Below, piece by piece: positions 1-12,529 of a stretch of 64,000 nt of DNA (position 1 is the stretch's first letter; each line of letters begins with the position of its first letter). The position numbers were made by a program, and so were the translations under genes. The stretch lies in NCBI GenBank assembly GCA_014904985.1, contig MU128951.1:38390-102389 (forward strand), given 5' to 3'. The notes beneath the pieces are model-generated. The model was given only the letters and a program-made list of their open reading frames with translations, made no database searches and was not told the DNA's origin. The stretch comes from Hydnum rufescens UP504 (lineage: Eukaryota; Basidiomycota; Agaricomycetes; Cantharellales; Hydnaceae).

Positions 1-2421
1 GATATGATAGTAGGATGAAGAGCGGACTGGAAAAAGTCTTCTCAAGAATAAACAAACAAACGCCAAAATTGGTGCTGACCTGAACCCGGTCTTGAATGTG
101 TTGATCCGTCCGCCGGGAATCAGTCAAGTCCTTCATCATCACATCGCAGATCTGAAGGGGCGTATCACCAAACCTGATCTTCAAGACTTCCAGGTTATGG
201 ACCTAAGAAGACACTTTGTAGAGACTTCGTAGGCGGAAAGAATGGAGAAGGACGTACTTCTTCGTCGTAATTGCCATCGGTTATAGCAAGGAGGCGTTGG
301 CCGAACGATATCTGCAATTCCTTGATGAACAAATCTTTCGAGCCGAAAATACTGACTAGCGTGCTGATTATATCGCTTGTTTTTTGCGCTCGAAATCCTA
401 ATATTCAAAGGTAGTTTGAGTATCCTCGAATAGGAAAGTGCAGGACTTCATGCACCAGGTTCGGCATCATTCGCCGGAGGTTGCCATGCTGGATCCGTGT
501 AATCCTCATATATTTCTTCGTTCGCTTGGATCGGGGCGGGCTCATTCTGGTCATCGAGAAGTACGCCCTCGTCCTTGTCCTCATCATCAGACCCATCGTC
601 ATCTTCGTCCATGGCATCCTTGTCCTTTTTCTTCTTCTTGCGGGGAATGAGATTCGCAACGATAATCTTGATGGTGTCAGGCCTTTCGCTATTGGAAAAA
701 AAGGAAGTAGCGAATAGGTAAAAGACCATGTATTGCATACAGTCCGCATGAACGCACCGGAGATATCGTCGGATGGGTTCTGCAACTCCATATAACAAGA
801 CGCCCGGGGGATCCAAAAATCGCAACACCTTGATGGTAGAGACGTACTGTTGCAAGATATCAGACGTCGCTGCCCCTGGCTGCAATAAACGCTTGATAGT
901 CCTGTACAATATTGAGTATGAATAGAGGGTGAAGCATAGCTGGAGAAAACCAAGACACACGATTCACGTAAGCCCTTAACGAGCTCCTTTCGTTGGCCTG
1001 TTCGTGCAAGACAGTCCTATTGGAGGTTGAAAACAGTCCATAAATTGAAAATTGAGACAAATATTCGAACTATTGACCTTTAGGTCCTGCAAGACTGGTA
1101 AAGGATGTGTTTTGTCTTCATAGTCAACAATGATCTCGAATAATTCTGAAATTCTGTAAAGACAGAGTCAATCCCATGGGGGGGCAACGGAGACCATAGA
1201 TTTTTACCGCAAATCGCACAGGACTTTCAGCATATAGTGCTCGAACTTTCGATAGGCAGCATCTGGTCTCTCTGAGGACCAGTGAAGCAAAAACATATAT
1301 CAATAAATAATTGTACCATTGAACAGAACGCCGACCTTTGCCGAATATGTCCGTCATCCACGTTTTCACTCTATCGTTGAACCAATTCCTCAACTCTGGC
1401 AACATGTGCTGGTCTCTTATTCTCGGACACGTTTCCATCACATGTCGTTCGATTTCTTGATCTATGGCCAAATTAATGAGGCTCTTGAAGTCAATAAGAA
1501 TGCCCATCTGATCGAGGGCGTTGGCGATAGCTAGCCGGCTTTCGGATTGGGCTGCTTCAGAAAATGTCTTTTTTAACACTGCCTGTAGTGTGTCGGCGAA
1601 TGAGGGCGGAAGGAATGAGAGAATAATAGTACGAAATGTCCTTTTGAAGGGCCAATAGGAGTCCACGCCGTGACTTACGTGTACGTGAGTTCCCTCATGA
1701 TTCTCAAGAGAGAATAATAAAGGGGACATACTGAGTGAACGCCCCTGTTTCGCGGTACCATTCGATCTTCCAGTGGTATAATCGGATGATGAGTTCATAG
1801 GCGAGGTTCGCATCTCTTGTTCTCTTTAGGTAGATAGTCATCCATGACGTGAAACCTAAAATAAAGAGGATGACATACCTCCCACTCATTTATTCGCGGA
1901 GAAACATCGTCAATAATCATATGTCGTTTGTTATACATCATCCCTATTGAAATGTCACCAACAGCCTTCAATCGTCATACGTATCATAATCGCATACCTA
2001 AGAACCAGTTCAGTAAATTATGCATCAGTTTCGCGGTCTTCAGCGTCGCGTAGACGGCCAACAAGGTAGATTTGGCTGGAGTCTAACGTTAAGGTACGCG
2101 TCTGGTTAGCGGAGCGCGAGAAGCCTTACGAATTTCAAGTCGAGGGGATGTGTCGTCCAGATGCCTCAAATAAAGATGTCGCGTGGCAAGAGACCAAGCC
2201 TGCAAGGAGCGAAGCAATAAAGTGTCCAGGTCAGCGAAGGCAAGAATGAGATACGCGAATTATACGAGGTTGAGACTTGCGTGTGAAGTAGTCGTCACAT
2301 CTGCAAGACTAAGAGAGGGGGTCTTTGGTCCGACGTGAAGAACCTTCATAGCGCGATTCCATCTTTGCTCAATAGTTGCCAGTGGGTTGGTAACACTAGG
2401 GCCTGGAGGGGTGTTAGCCAT
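1..2421 (-). CDS. apc2: Anaphase-promoting complex subunit 2 (APC2), N-terminal part; 3' end beyond window
   Basis: APC2 is the cullin-like scaffold of the APC/C ubiquitin ligase, acting in the nucleus to drive mitotic exit. Seen: spliced pieces on the minus strand match the family in order. The N-terminal exon begins MANTPPGPSV at 2421. Cullin-repeat helices follow around 1813-1124. Then come the APC2 signatures SDILQQYVSTIKVLRFLDP and VAEPIRRYLR (about 900-740), RPDTIKIIVANL (about 690-650), an acidic Lys/Asp linker, and FGSKDLFIKELQ and LEVLKIRFGDTPLQ near 340-130. The cullin-homology C-terminus and the RING-subunit binding part lie left of base 1. An upstream in-frame codon at 2511 could extend the protein; I chose 2421 because it is an ATG with a plausible N-terminus. 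Several introns are inferred from frame changes, so exact exon ends are uncertain. The family call is firm. Confidence 0.9.
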
Positions 2422-3208
2422 GGGCAGACCGGCTAATTCCGATCTCAGGAGGATGCAGGTACTGTACCCACTCAGCTCTGTCTCGCCCAAACTAGACCCT
2501 CTTAGAATCAACTCATAGAATCCACACCCCCTTCACACACCCTTCATAATACCCCAACTTCAGATTAATTCTCAGGTACTGACCCGTCATGTATTTGAAC
2601 CGCTCTTGGCCCCTTTATGGGAGCCTACGCGGTATATAAAAGAGAATTCCTACTGTACCCACTCAATCGAAGTCTAGCAATTTGTCTGGGAAAACGTGCT
2701 AGAACCAATAGCAATCACGTCACATTATATTGGGGTGACGGCATTGCTATCTTCCATGAGATATCACGGGCGCTTGGAACAGGTCGGTCACTGGGATAGA
2801 GGTTGCCGCAAAAACTGATTTTTTAAATTTGAACAAGGCATGTTTGGAAAAAAAAGGGGATAAAGTGAACCGGTGAAGACTCGAATGGTTTAACGAATGT
2901 TAGGATGAGCGGACAATTGAACGGTTGGACAAATGAGAGAATGTGCGAAGTCGTGAAAAAAAAAAACAGATTGGAACTAGAAGACACAAACCCTTTAGGC
3001 TTGGGTCTGGAGGATTGTAGAGAACAGAGTTGATCAAGGAGGGACTCATAAAGAGGTAGTAGTATGAGTTGTACATGACTGATAAACATCTATCTGGGGC
3101 TGTGTCACACCGCCCCCCCCCCAGGCTGCTCCACAAAATAGCACCAATGTTACGTCACAAAAATTGACCGCCGCTAGACTTACAGTATTACTACATTATG
3201 GTGCTATA
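2422..3208. other. Intergenic space between ERV46 3' end and APC2 start
   Basis: No coding region is supported here. The stretch contains a plus-strand TATATAAAAG at about 2633, a 15-base direct repeat (TACTGTACCCACTCA) near 2460 and 2652, a run of ten C at about 3113-3122, and several A-rich runs. It should hold the APC2 promoter (near 2421-2700) and the ERV46 3' untranslated region (near 3209). Confidence 0.5.
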
Positions 3209-4940
3209 TTACATCAGTTTCCCGCTGAGCCCAATCCCACTTGTTGGTCCTGTCCCTCCCTTCTTAAGAGCTTTCGTCGCCGAGAATAAGACCGAGTCCA
3301 ATAGAGCGGCAATGGTCAGCACACCACCAACGATAGCACAGGTTCTGGCGACCAACAATTTAGCATGCATAATATGGATGGGGGGCGAAAGTAGAAGACG
3401 AACGAGGTAAGGAAGTGAGCAAAGCTCTGCCGTTGCTCGCGATGTACGACAAGCATAGGTGAAATCTCGAAGTTGAAATACGCTCCAGGCTGACCTGGCA
3501 TCCCACGACTGGCCATCAATCCCTGTGCATTCAATTGCGGATTGGCCCCAGTTGAGAGGTCTCTTTCGTACGTGGTTACACTGTACTGATGAGTCCGCAC
3601 CTAAGACAAACGTGAGTCTTAATAGGCGAGTCAGAAAGCACTACAATACAAACGTATTTCCCGTCCAAGAAATGATACCGAGTAGCGACAACCTTTAGGA
3701 AGTATTGGAACATGAAGTGCGAATTACGAGCCTTTCCAATAAATGTGTAAGCCAAATTCCGGTACCTCCCTGTGGAAGATGCGCAACTTACATGGGCAAA
3801 ATGACGATCGAGAGGTTGGACCAACATCCCCAACTTCTTCTTCATATCCTCTTTAAGAGGAACCTTATACTCCTCTTCTGAAGTCTCGAAAGCCAGATGT
3901 TCCACAGTATGACCCCAGTGGTGTGGTTCTCCATCTCGAAGATAGGATACCAGTTCATTGGTGTTGTACCCTGACTGCTGGAACGATTTGCCAGGCGAAA
4001 TGAGGATGTTTCCCACCACCTTGTTCACTTTGATTCGGCCAGCAACATTACATCCCTCACTGGACTGCGCCTGGATTTTCTCGGTCCAGTGTTCGCCGAC
4101 GCACTATATCACAGGATGCCTAAGTGAACTGCAGATGCCGCGGTATATATTGACCAAGTTACCTGTTCGATTGCATCGGGATTTCCAAAACTCCAGCCCC
4201 GGTTGAGATATGACTGTCGTACTTCCTCGCATGTATTACAACACCCAGTTGGTGGCTCAATACCTCCGTAGCATGAACCACAATAATCTGGGCCGCGAGT
4301 AGACACTGTCATGTCCAATTCACTCTTGAGCGCTAGCAGTGTCAAACACACCGTCGAAGGTCAATCCGCAGAGAATATACGCCTTGGGGGACAGGACGCA
4401 CCACTGCTTTTCAGTGCAGCGGGGACTGGAAGGCCAGCGGAGGTCAATCGTGTTTTCGCAATATTGTGCGAGACGTCTAGCTGAAGATCCCCAGAGATGT
4501 CCGTCACGTCGAGGCTGACAACTGAGACCGAGTTAAATGCTAATATACGATGAAGACCAATGATAGACACACGATAGCACGGCACCTTGGGAAAAGTGAC
4601 GTTAAGAACAACGGTGAGTTTTTCGCCCCTACTCCTATCCACTAGCACGGAAGTGTCTACGTAGACGCGGCGATAGTCGATGAACTCGATGAATGTGAAG
4701 GCTAAGATGAGAGCGGCCGAGAGCATGGTTACTGTATAGGATAGAATTAATTTCAGGCCAATAGTCCTGAGCATTGGAAATCCCACAGAGACCGCCTGTG
4801 CGGGTCTTGACCTTGACATCATCCATAGTCTAAATTTGAGATAATTGTGAGCCGAGTCCACACCAAACAGGCCAGAGGGATCTCACTTTGCCAAAGGCAT
4901 CTATGCCCTTGAAGGCTCCATTGAAAAGCCCTTTAGCCAT
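3209..4940 (-). CDS. erv46: ERV46/ERGIC3-family COPII cargo receptor subunit
   Basis: Erv46 with Erv41 forms the retrieval/cargo receptor cycling between ER and Golgi. Seen, in order on the minus strand: start exon MAKGLFNGAFKGIDAFGK at 4940, an intron, then DDVKVKTRTGG, a membrane segment (about 4760-4690), EFIDYRRVYVDTSVLVDRSR, FPKVPCY, DVTDISGDLQLDVSHNI, the cysteine-rich luminal motif GPDYCGSCYGG plus CCNTCEEVRQSYLNRGWSF, KVGNILISPGKSFQ, the exon with RNLAYTFIGKARNSHFMFQYF, QYSVTTYERDL, and PGAYFNFEISPMLVVH-EQRQSFAHFLT followed by the second membrane segment. The C-terminus ends KLM at the stop 3209-3211. The luminal CxxC-containing region and both membrane segments are present, so it appears complete. 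It is divergent from VTC4. At least five short introns are implied. Confidence 0.95.
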
Positions 4941-5744
4941 GTCGGCACCGTGGTTGCCGCTTCACGCTGGGACAGAAAAAGGAAAGAGAAAGAAGAGAAT
5001 CTCTTCGCTGGCGGAACCTGACGTTTGGCTTTGGACACGTCGACCAATTCAATCCTACTCAACACCAGAAAAGGTGTCATCACGTGATCATGAAATGCAC
5101 AGAAGCCGACATCTCTGCGCAGACTGTGAACCATTTTAGGGAGAGTAACTGACAATGTAATACCGTGCATCACAAGTGTTCCTAGCCTCGAGAACCATAG
5201 TTTCGCTGCATCTTCTGAGATCATTATGAAAGCTGTGCGGCCGTTACGTCGTTTTCCACCATGCATACAAGGCCAGAGAATCATCAGATCATATCGCGGG
5301 AGGAAAGCTAAATCGACATCAACTCAAGTAAATGTCAGACATCTGTTGAATGATTTTAAGTTGTTTGGGGCACTTCTGAAGCCGCCTTTTTATACCTTAA
5401 TAAAATTGGGCCGCCTCCGTTTCCCTCTGCCTCCTCTGCAAATTCTGAAATCGACGGCCGAAAACCCACCTGCTCGGATAAGTGAGCCTAATAAAAGTCC
5501 CTCGTCTAAAAATGCTGTTCCACCGGTAACTGTCAACTTTCCAAGTCGGGAACGGCGAAACACGAAATGAGGATAGCAGAGTTGGCGAATGTGAACTCGC
5601 GCCATGAAGCACCGTCGCCCAGTGAAGTCTCAAATAGGGATACAGTAAATGGCTGGAGGTGACAAGTCGTGACGCACGTGGGGATAATCACGTGCGTGTA
5701 TCTGACTTGTTTGGTGGTTGCGATTTTGGGTACATGAAGGAGAA
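4941..5744. promoter_or_regulatory. Shared ERV46/VTC4 upstream region with three CACGTG boxes
   Basis: An 0.8 kb divergent promoter region without a convincing gene. Three palindromic CACGTG boxes are seen at 5081-5086, 5675-5680 and 5689-5694. The last two lie 14 bases apart and end about 50 bases before the VTC4 start; the middle one reads CACGTGGGG on the plus strand. In yeast, CACGTGGG-type boxes bind the bHLH factor Pho4 and VTC genes belong to the phosphate (PHO) regulon. Phosphate control here is an inference. Confidence 0.5.
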
Positions 5745-8700
5745 ATGAAATTTGGGCGCAAGATAAAGGTGCCTCTTTCACTGATTTACCGTTTCCTTCT
5801 CTGACTGTCAGTGGTAGTCCTCGGCGTATACCGAGTGGAAAGCCCAGTATATCAACTATGACGCTCTGAAGAGGCTTCTCAAAGATCGCATAGATAGTCA
5901 CCCTTGGTCTGACGAAGATGAGGGAGACTTCACAGACGCCCTCGAAACTGAGCTCGAGAAGATACATGCGTTTCAGAGGGAAAAGGTACGTCGAACCTCA
6001 TTGTGGGCATTGTGCACCTTTGTGGATTGAATGTTGCTCTCGAGGTCGCAGAGCTCTCTAAACGCATAAACGATGCAGAGACTGCTGTCAAACGGGTCGT
6101 CGCTGACTATGAAGAGGAAGAACATCACGAGCCTTCACCCGCTCACCATAACCGCGACATCGAAGCAGGCATTCCCTCGGACGTTATCTCTGCAGCCGAT
6201 GATGCTGGCTCTGACGATGACGACGATGACGACATGGTGAGTCTCCTCGGATTAGAGGAGGAATTCCGTCGTTTGGAAGAAGAAGTGGCCACACTGGTTG
6301 CGGATGTCCATGACTTGGCCCTTTACACCAAGGTACACCCCCTGCGAGTGTCGCAGTCTCAATTACTGAAATTTCTCGCTTGTTAGCTCAACTTCACTGG
6401 ATTTATGAAAATTGTCAAGGTGCACAAGTTTGATCTTCTCAAGATGGCATCAACTAACAGGATCTTTCCAGAAACACGACGTATGTCTGTTCTGCAATTT
6501 GGCGGTGCAGATATCCTCTTAGCCCTCCCCCAGAAAAACACAAAGCGCTCTCTGAAAACAACATTTATTCAAGACTACCTCGACAAACGGCCTTTCTACA
6601 AATTCAACGTACGTCATCTAATCAGTTTCTGAGCCCTAGTTTCTGAGAGTCTCTCACATCCTGGGTCACCCCAGTATGATGCCATCATTGTGAAACTGTC
6701 TAAATTATACGATCTTGTTCGTACGCGTGGACATCCGGTTGAGGGTGATGCTAGTGCCGGAGGGTCGCAGAGTGCCTTCGTGCGCCAGACGACAAAATAC
6801 TGGGTGCGCTAAACTCCATCACCAGGTCGGCTTCTCCTCACATGCACCATAGGTCCATCCCGACAATCTTGTCCACTTAAAACTCGCAATTCTGCGGCAT
6901 TTACCAGTTCTAGGTAAACGACTTAACGGCTTGATCACTCTGTGAGACTGAAAAACCTACGGACAGTGTTCAATCCCGACAAGGAGTTCGAGCCGAAGGA
7001 CTCTGGTGCCCAGTCTTGTCGTGACCAACAGCATGAGGAAGTGAACCTAATTCTTTATTCCCGTAGCTATTACGTCTATCTATTTCGACAACGAAGACAT
7101 GGAATTGTATCTCGGACGACTAGAGAAGACCGAAGGTGCTGAGGCTATCCGGTTGCGATGGTATGGAGATATGGACGTCAAAACTGTGCGTACTAAATGG
7201 ACCGACACTTCTTAGCTCCATGGCGACTTATATCTCCCATCCTAGATATTTGTCGAGCGGAAAACACACCGAGAAGACTGGACGGGGGAAAAATCCGTCA
7301 AGGCACGATTTCCGATGAAGGAAGACAAAGTGAACGCATTCATCCGAGGTGAATACATTATGGACGACGAATTCGACGAGTTGCTCCGGAGGGGAAAGAA
7401 GAAAGAATCCGAAGTCGAGAACATGAAGCAACTTGCAAATGAAGTGCAGTATGCGATATTGACACGCAATTTGGGCCCTGGTGCGTCCTCGCTTCTGTAT
7501 AGAATGTCTGCGCAAAATCTGTGCTGATCCCTGCTGATATCGACAGTAATGCGTACGTTCTACAATCGTACGGCGTTCCAACTTCCTGGGGATGCTCGGG
7601 TGCGGATCTCCCTCGATACCGAGCTTACCATGGTACGCGAGGATAATTGGGATGGTCGTGAACGATCTAGAAATAATTGGCGTAGAATGGATATCGGGAT
7701 CGACCATCCATTTCCGCAGCTTCCTGAAGAAGATCGGGAACTCTTCCCGTATGGTATCTTGGAGGTCAAACTTCAGACCCAGTTGGGGCAAGAACCTCCA
7801 GATTGGGTTCGAGAATTGGTTGCAAGTCACCTAGTGGAGTCAATTCCCAAGTTCAGGTCGGGTCGACTTTGTGATATATTGGTTGAAGGTTACTCACTCT
7901 TTGGTTTTTCTTTTCTCAGTAAATTCATACATGGGTGTTCTACTACCCTTCCGAATCGCGTGGATCTCGTCCCCTTCTGGCTTCCCCAGATGGACACTGA
8001 CATCCGTAAGCCGGATAAAGGGGCGATGCATATCGACAGGCCGCATTCGACGTCGCAGCCACCTTCCCAAACCCCCACCAATTCCACCCTATCACCCGCT
8101 TTAACTCCTGGGGGAGAGGATCCCCCATTTGGCTCATATACCGAACCAGTATCAGAGGGCGAAGAAGACGAGAACATGGACGTCGCACCAGCCAAGGACG
8201 AAGCAACGCATATGAAGCTTCCCTCTGGAGAGGTGAAAGAGGCCGTGAAGTTCCGCGAGGCACTGCTTCAACGCGAAGCCGAAGTACGAGAGAAAACAAA
8301 TGGAAAGCAGCGCGCAAAACACATTAATGATACCAATGATGATACAGTCTTTGAGGGTCAGGAAGCGGATGTTGAAGGTGAGGATGAACGCACCCCATTT
8401 CTTCGACGTCGATCTTCGGTCCCTGCGGGTCGCCCTCGAAACCTTTCCATCGATCCCCTCGCCCCAGCATCTGCCTTTGACGAGACGTTCTGGTCCAAAG
8501 TCAACGAAGAGCGCCCATCCAGTGCTAAGAATCAGAGAAATGTGACGATTGAGCCTGTACCCGAAGGGAGCAGCCTGGAGGATGAAGAAGACCTTGGATC
8601 AGACACGCCTGAACGAACAGAGTTCGTTCGCAGCTTCCGTGCTGAGGCCGGAAAGAGGATCGCCGTTCCGGTGCGAATTGAACCGAAGGTCATCTTTGCC

Positions 8701-9088
8701 AATGAGCGTACTTTCCTGGTCAGTGCTTTGTGTTGCAACCTAGAAGGTGAACTTTTATTGATGTAAAGTTGCTATGAAGAAATGGATGCATTTCAGTGTG
8801 ATTGTGGGGACGATTGCAACTACCTTGCTAAACTTTACCAGGCCGGATGATGGTATTGGGTTCATATCTGCAGCAGCATTTACGGTCGCGGCACTCGCGT
8901 CCATTGCCTACTCTGGCGGAGTGTTTGTATTCCGTGCATACAGCATGCGGGCACGGAGCGCCGATGGGTGGTACTATGACAAGTACGGGCCTACTGTTCT
9001 CTGCGTGGTCCTTGGTGCATGTATTCTTGTCAATCTTGGGTTGCGGTTGAGACAGGAGGTTACGGGACAAAATATCCAGCTATTCTGA
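5745..9088 (+). CDS. vtc4: Vacuolar transporter chaperone 4 (VTC4), polyphosphate polymerase
   Basis: VTC4 makes inorganic polyphosphate from ATP at the cytosolic face of the vacuole and feeds it into the lumen. Seen: start ATG at 5745 (MKFGRKIK), a short intron, then the SPX domain ([33 protein letters not shown]; an acidic insertion near 6190-6240; NFTGFMKI). The tunnel-type polymerase domain follows, with [51 protein letters not shown] and [29 protein letters not shown], so the basic and acidic active-site residues are kept. A long acidic, disordered linker covers about 8030-8640. The C-terminus is a DUF202-type three-helix membrane domain (8778-9060) after an intron at about 8719-8777. 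Stop TGA is at 9086-9088. It looks complete. The paired CACGTG boxes just upstream fit phosphate regulation. Confidence 0.95.
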
Positions 9089-9997
9089 TCAACGTGGACT
9101 TTAATATGAATTAATTGTACTGTGATATGCACAGACACATCTCCCAAAACTGGGGCTACGAGAAAACGTGTTACTCGGTCCATCATTCTGGGGCCTCTTG
9201 GGGCGCAAAGCTTGCGGCATCAATATGCAATGCAATGTCCAACACTCGAGGAATGTTGACGGTCGCCATGATCCACGTATAGAATTGCCTACCAGCTCAA
9301 TTCCATACGGGGAAAATCAAACACTTCTATTGTATATTGGCTGCTGCGACTACTTCTACAGCCCTGGAAGCCTTCACTGAACAGCGGGGCTGGTGGCCAG
9401 TGATAATTATAGAAATCCAATATGGGTACCCAACGCCTATATACAGTATGATTTCCTGACTGGGTCTCGTAGTAAAAATGATGCGGCTTAACCAGCCCTT
9501 CAGAGAGTAGCCAGGGACAAGACCTGCGCCAGAAAAGGATCGTAAGAGTATAGCGAGACATCGGGGGGATTAGGAGCACACCTCCATTGTAGTTTTGCGC
9601 GAATCGCTCGCACTGAGTGCGCGACTTTGCTTCCGTGTCGCGACGCGTTCGAGTATGAAGTCAAGGGTGGCCGAGGTGAACCTTATCATTAGCTTGACCG
9701 ATGGAATGTCCAATTCGGACAATCAGCCTGTCGGACGCTCATAGATACACGAGGGAAGGGAGCAACGGTCAGATACAGGAGCGCGTTTCGTGGTAACTAG
9801 CAAAAACGATCCCAAAAATTACACACAAACCATCCAATTCACGCAAAAGGCTTTTTGAGGCCCATTTTGAGCTCGGCCGTCGAAGACCCTCTGATGTTTT
9901 GCTGGCCCTTTGGGGGGATCTCTACACAGGGAGAGGGGCTCCTTTGGTGACTCCAATTTCGGCAAAGACCGATACTGCACCCCTTACATTCTCCCTA
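9089..9997. other. Intergenic space between VTC4 and GTR2
   Basis: Small open frames occur on both strands, but none has a recognisable domain, good context or a convincing splice structure. I see no RNA gene or mobile element. The right part should hold the GTR2 promoter. Confidence 0.4.
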
Positions 9998-11632
9998 ATG
10001 CGCCCCAGGCAGATGCGCCCTAGCACACGACCCGAGCCGGATCCCCCCAGGGTCCCCTCCGCCAAATCTCTGGCTGGTTCTAAGGATCCACACCGGAGAA
10101 AGATACTGGTACTGGGACTTCGAAGGCGGGTGTCATGCAACTCTACATGTATCGATTCGGTCTTGTATTGGAATAAACCTGGCTATCGTATCTTCCAGGG
10201 CCGGGAAGACAGCCATTCAGGAAGTGGTCTTTCATGGGATGTCGCCAAGAGATACCTTCTTCATCGAACCGACCTTTCGCGTGAGCAAGGAAGACGTCAA
10301 GTTTGTATTGTACATCCTCTTGGTGAGGAATCCTACGGTCGCTAATTATATATTTGATTGTTGTGGTAGTACAATTATACCACTCCAGCTCTGGGACTGT
10401 CCAGGAGGAATGCCTGTCGAAAATCTCGATGTTCTTCTCGATGCGTTCTCCACGTTAGTGTTTGTTATCGATATTCAGGACGAGTACAGCCATGCAATTT
10501 CCAAATTGGTGCACCTCATGGCCATGGTCTACACGGTACACCCATTGATTAACATCGAAGTGTTCGTGCACAAGGCGGAGAGTATGTCGGAGGACTATAA
10601 GATTGGTATGTCGTGTTCTGTCCCTTTTCACTTATCAAGGGTGCTGATCCTCTGAATGGAGACAATTTTAGACAGCTACAGGAGCGAGTGTACGATGAGA
10701 CAATCGATCATCCACTTCCTCTCGAGAATCTTCAAATCACATTCCATCTCACCTCTGTGTACGACCACACTATATACGAGGCATGGTCTCGAGTGATCCA
10801 GAAATTGATCCCACCCTTGGCTGCCCTGGAGAACCTTTTAAATGTCTTATGTAGCGTGAGTCGTTGACGGTATTATCTGAAACTCACTCGAATCATTCAT
10901 CTTTTGATTAGAATTCGGGACTTTCGAAGGCATTTCTCTTCGACATTAAAACACTCACCCACGTCGCCGCTGACGAGTCTCCACCCGATGCTACTACATA
11001 CGGCCTGTGCTGCGAATACATCCAGACGTTACTCCAATTCTCCAATCTGTACAAGTAAGTCGCGTGCTGTCGCATTCAACACGCATCATTCATGTCACCG
11101 TCATCCAGAAATGTTCGACACGACCCATCATCAGATACCCCCAGTCATCGAGGACACATCAGCCCCTGCCGCCACCCCAACTCACCAGCACCCACACACC
11201 GTCGTCGTCAATCCCAGCACGCAAAGGCACCCAGCCACTCTCGATACCCAATAGCAAGACCTCACGACCTCCGCCCGCCAACTCCACGCATTCATCGGCC
11301 CCTTCAACACTTTCAAACACCTCCGTCGACCTCGATCCCGCCGATTCCCGTGTATGGTCCACGAGCTCCGTCAGACTGAAACCGCAAACGACCCTAGCCT
11401 ACTGGGAGATCACAAAGTCAGTACATCATTCCTCATCCTCCTTCACTTCATTCCATCGCTCTCTCCCCCTAACGCCCACCCTGGTTTCAGCCAATTATCC
11501 CTTGTGGCTCTCATTCGCTCAGAGACATATGAAGCAAGTCAGGGCCTGATCGACTACAACGTCACGTTCTTCCGCAAAGCCATACATCGCATTGTCGACA
11601 TAGAGAAGGCCAAATGGCCCTCAGGGGACTGA
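9998..11632 (+). CDS. gtr2: GTR2 / RagC-type Rag GTPase
   Basis: Gtr2 pairs with Gtr1 on the vacuolar membrane as part of the EGO/Ragulator system that reports amino acids to TORC1. Seen: a Pro-rich N-tail, KILVLGLRR joining across an intron to AGKT (P-loop) and EVVFHGMSPRDTFFIEPTF, then LQLWDCPGG (G3-like), STLVFVIDIQDEY, EVFVHKAE (G4-type HKxE/D, as in Rag proteins), QITFHLTSVYDHTIYEAWSRVIQKL, and the roadblock C-terminal domain (LFDIKTLTHVAADESPPDATTYGLC; LAYWEIT; ASQGLIDYNVTFFRKAIHR). Stop is at 11630-11632. The start is ATG 9998; an ATG 14 bases further in is possible. The intron that splits the P-loop appears to need a GC donor (see findings). It has about six short introns. Confidence 0.92.
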
Positions 11633-12529
11633 AACGTATGTCGTGCAGCGTAGGCCATATCACTTTTTTGTATTTGTAATGCGTTTTTGTGTGGGAGGAA
11701 TTAATTGGTATCGAACATCTATAATGATATCCTACAGTACATGAGTGTTGAAACAAATAACTTTATAGAGAGCATTTATTTGGGGATCGACGCCCCCCTC
11801 ATCACAACGTCTCTAGTGGGAATTCAACATGCAGCATACTGGCAGCGTGAAATTGTCGTGCGAACTTGGCAGGGCCCTCAGAGTCAAAGAACGAAAAGAC
11901 AAGCGAGCGGAATCACGGTCTCCTCTCGAGGGATCGAGACAGGAGGTTCGGGGGAGGAAGGCGTACTATCCATCATGGGAGAGTGGCTCCATTCTGGGAC
12001 CAGATGAAGAATACGATGAAGCGGACGACAAGCTCTTGCAAGGTGAACGATGCGCGGGTTGGGTAGTCAGCGACTAGGGCATCGATATCGGAACGAGTCC
12101 GGGTGCAGCACGGAACAAAGCAGAGAGACAAGCCACAGTGGGAAAGGCAAAGTAACGAAGAGAGGCAGACCCGCAAACAGAGGAATAGATCGCAAAGCGT
12201 AGTCAGTGCAGAAGATACCCTATAATAGCTATGTTCCATCGAAAAGGGTGCCGATGCACATCGCCTATACGCAAAATCGCAATGGCTCAGAGTATCACGT
12301 CTCCGAGACTCTACATTCTTCGCCCAGGGTTTTTGCACGCGGAGACTCAGCCACCGAGTCGCCTAGCCTCCAAAACCCTGGCTCAGGTTATATGAGCTAT
12401 TCCTTTGAGATACGAGGTTACCAGGCTCTATTAACTTTAGGAGTGAGACCGCGCCACTTAAAAAGACAAGGCAGGCGAAGCGGGCGACAAGATCCAACCT
12501 ATCAGAGGAACAATAGATCTTTCGTACTG
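11633..12529. other. Intergenic space between GTR2 and kinase-like gene
   Basis: No supported gene. Open frames at 11829-12077 and nearby are short, charged, overlap one another and lack any family signature. Confidence 0.35.

Noticed and set aside
2630..2645. TATATAAAAG as promoter of a plus-strand gene
   Set aside because: The open frame that follows is only 60 codons, has no family match and no splice continuation.
11829..12077. 82-codon plus-strand open frame upstream of the kinase-like gene
   Set aside because: It is highly charged, low in information, overlaps other short frames and has no recognisable domain.
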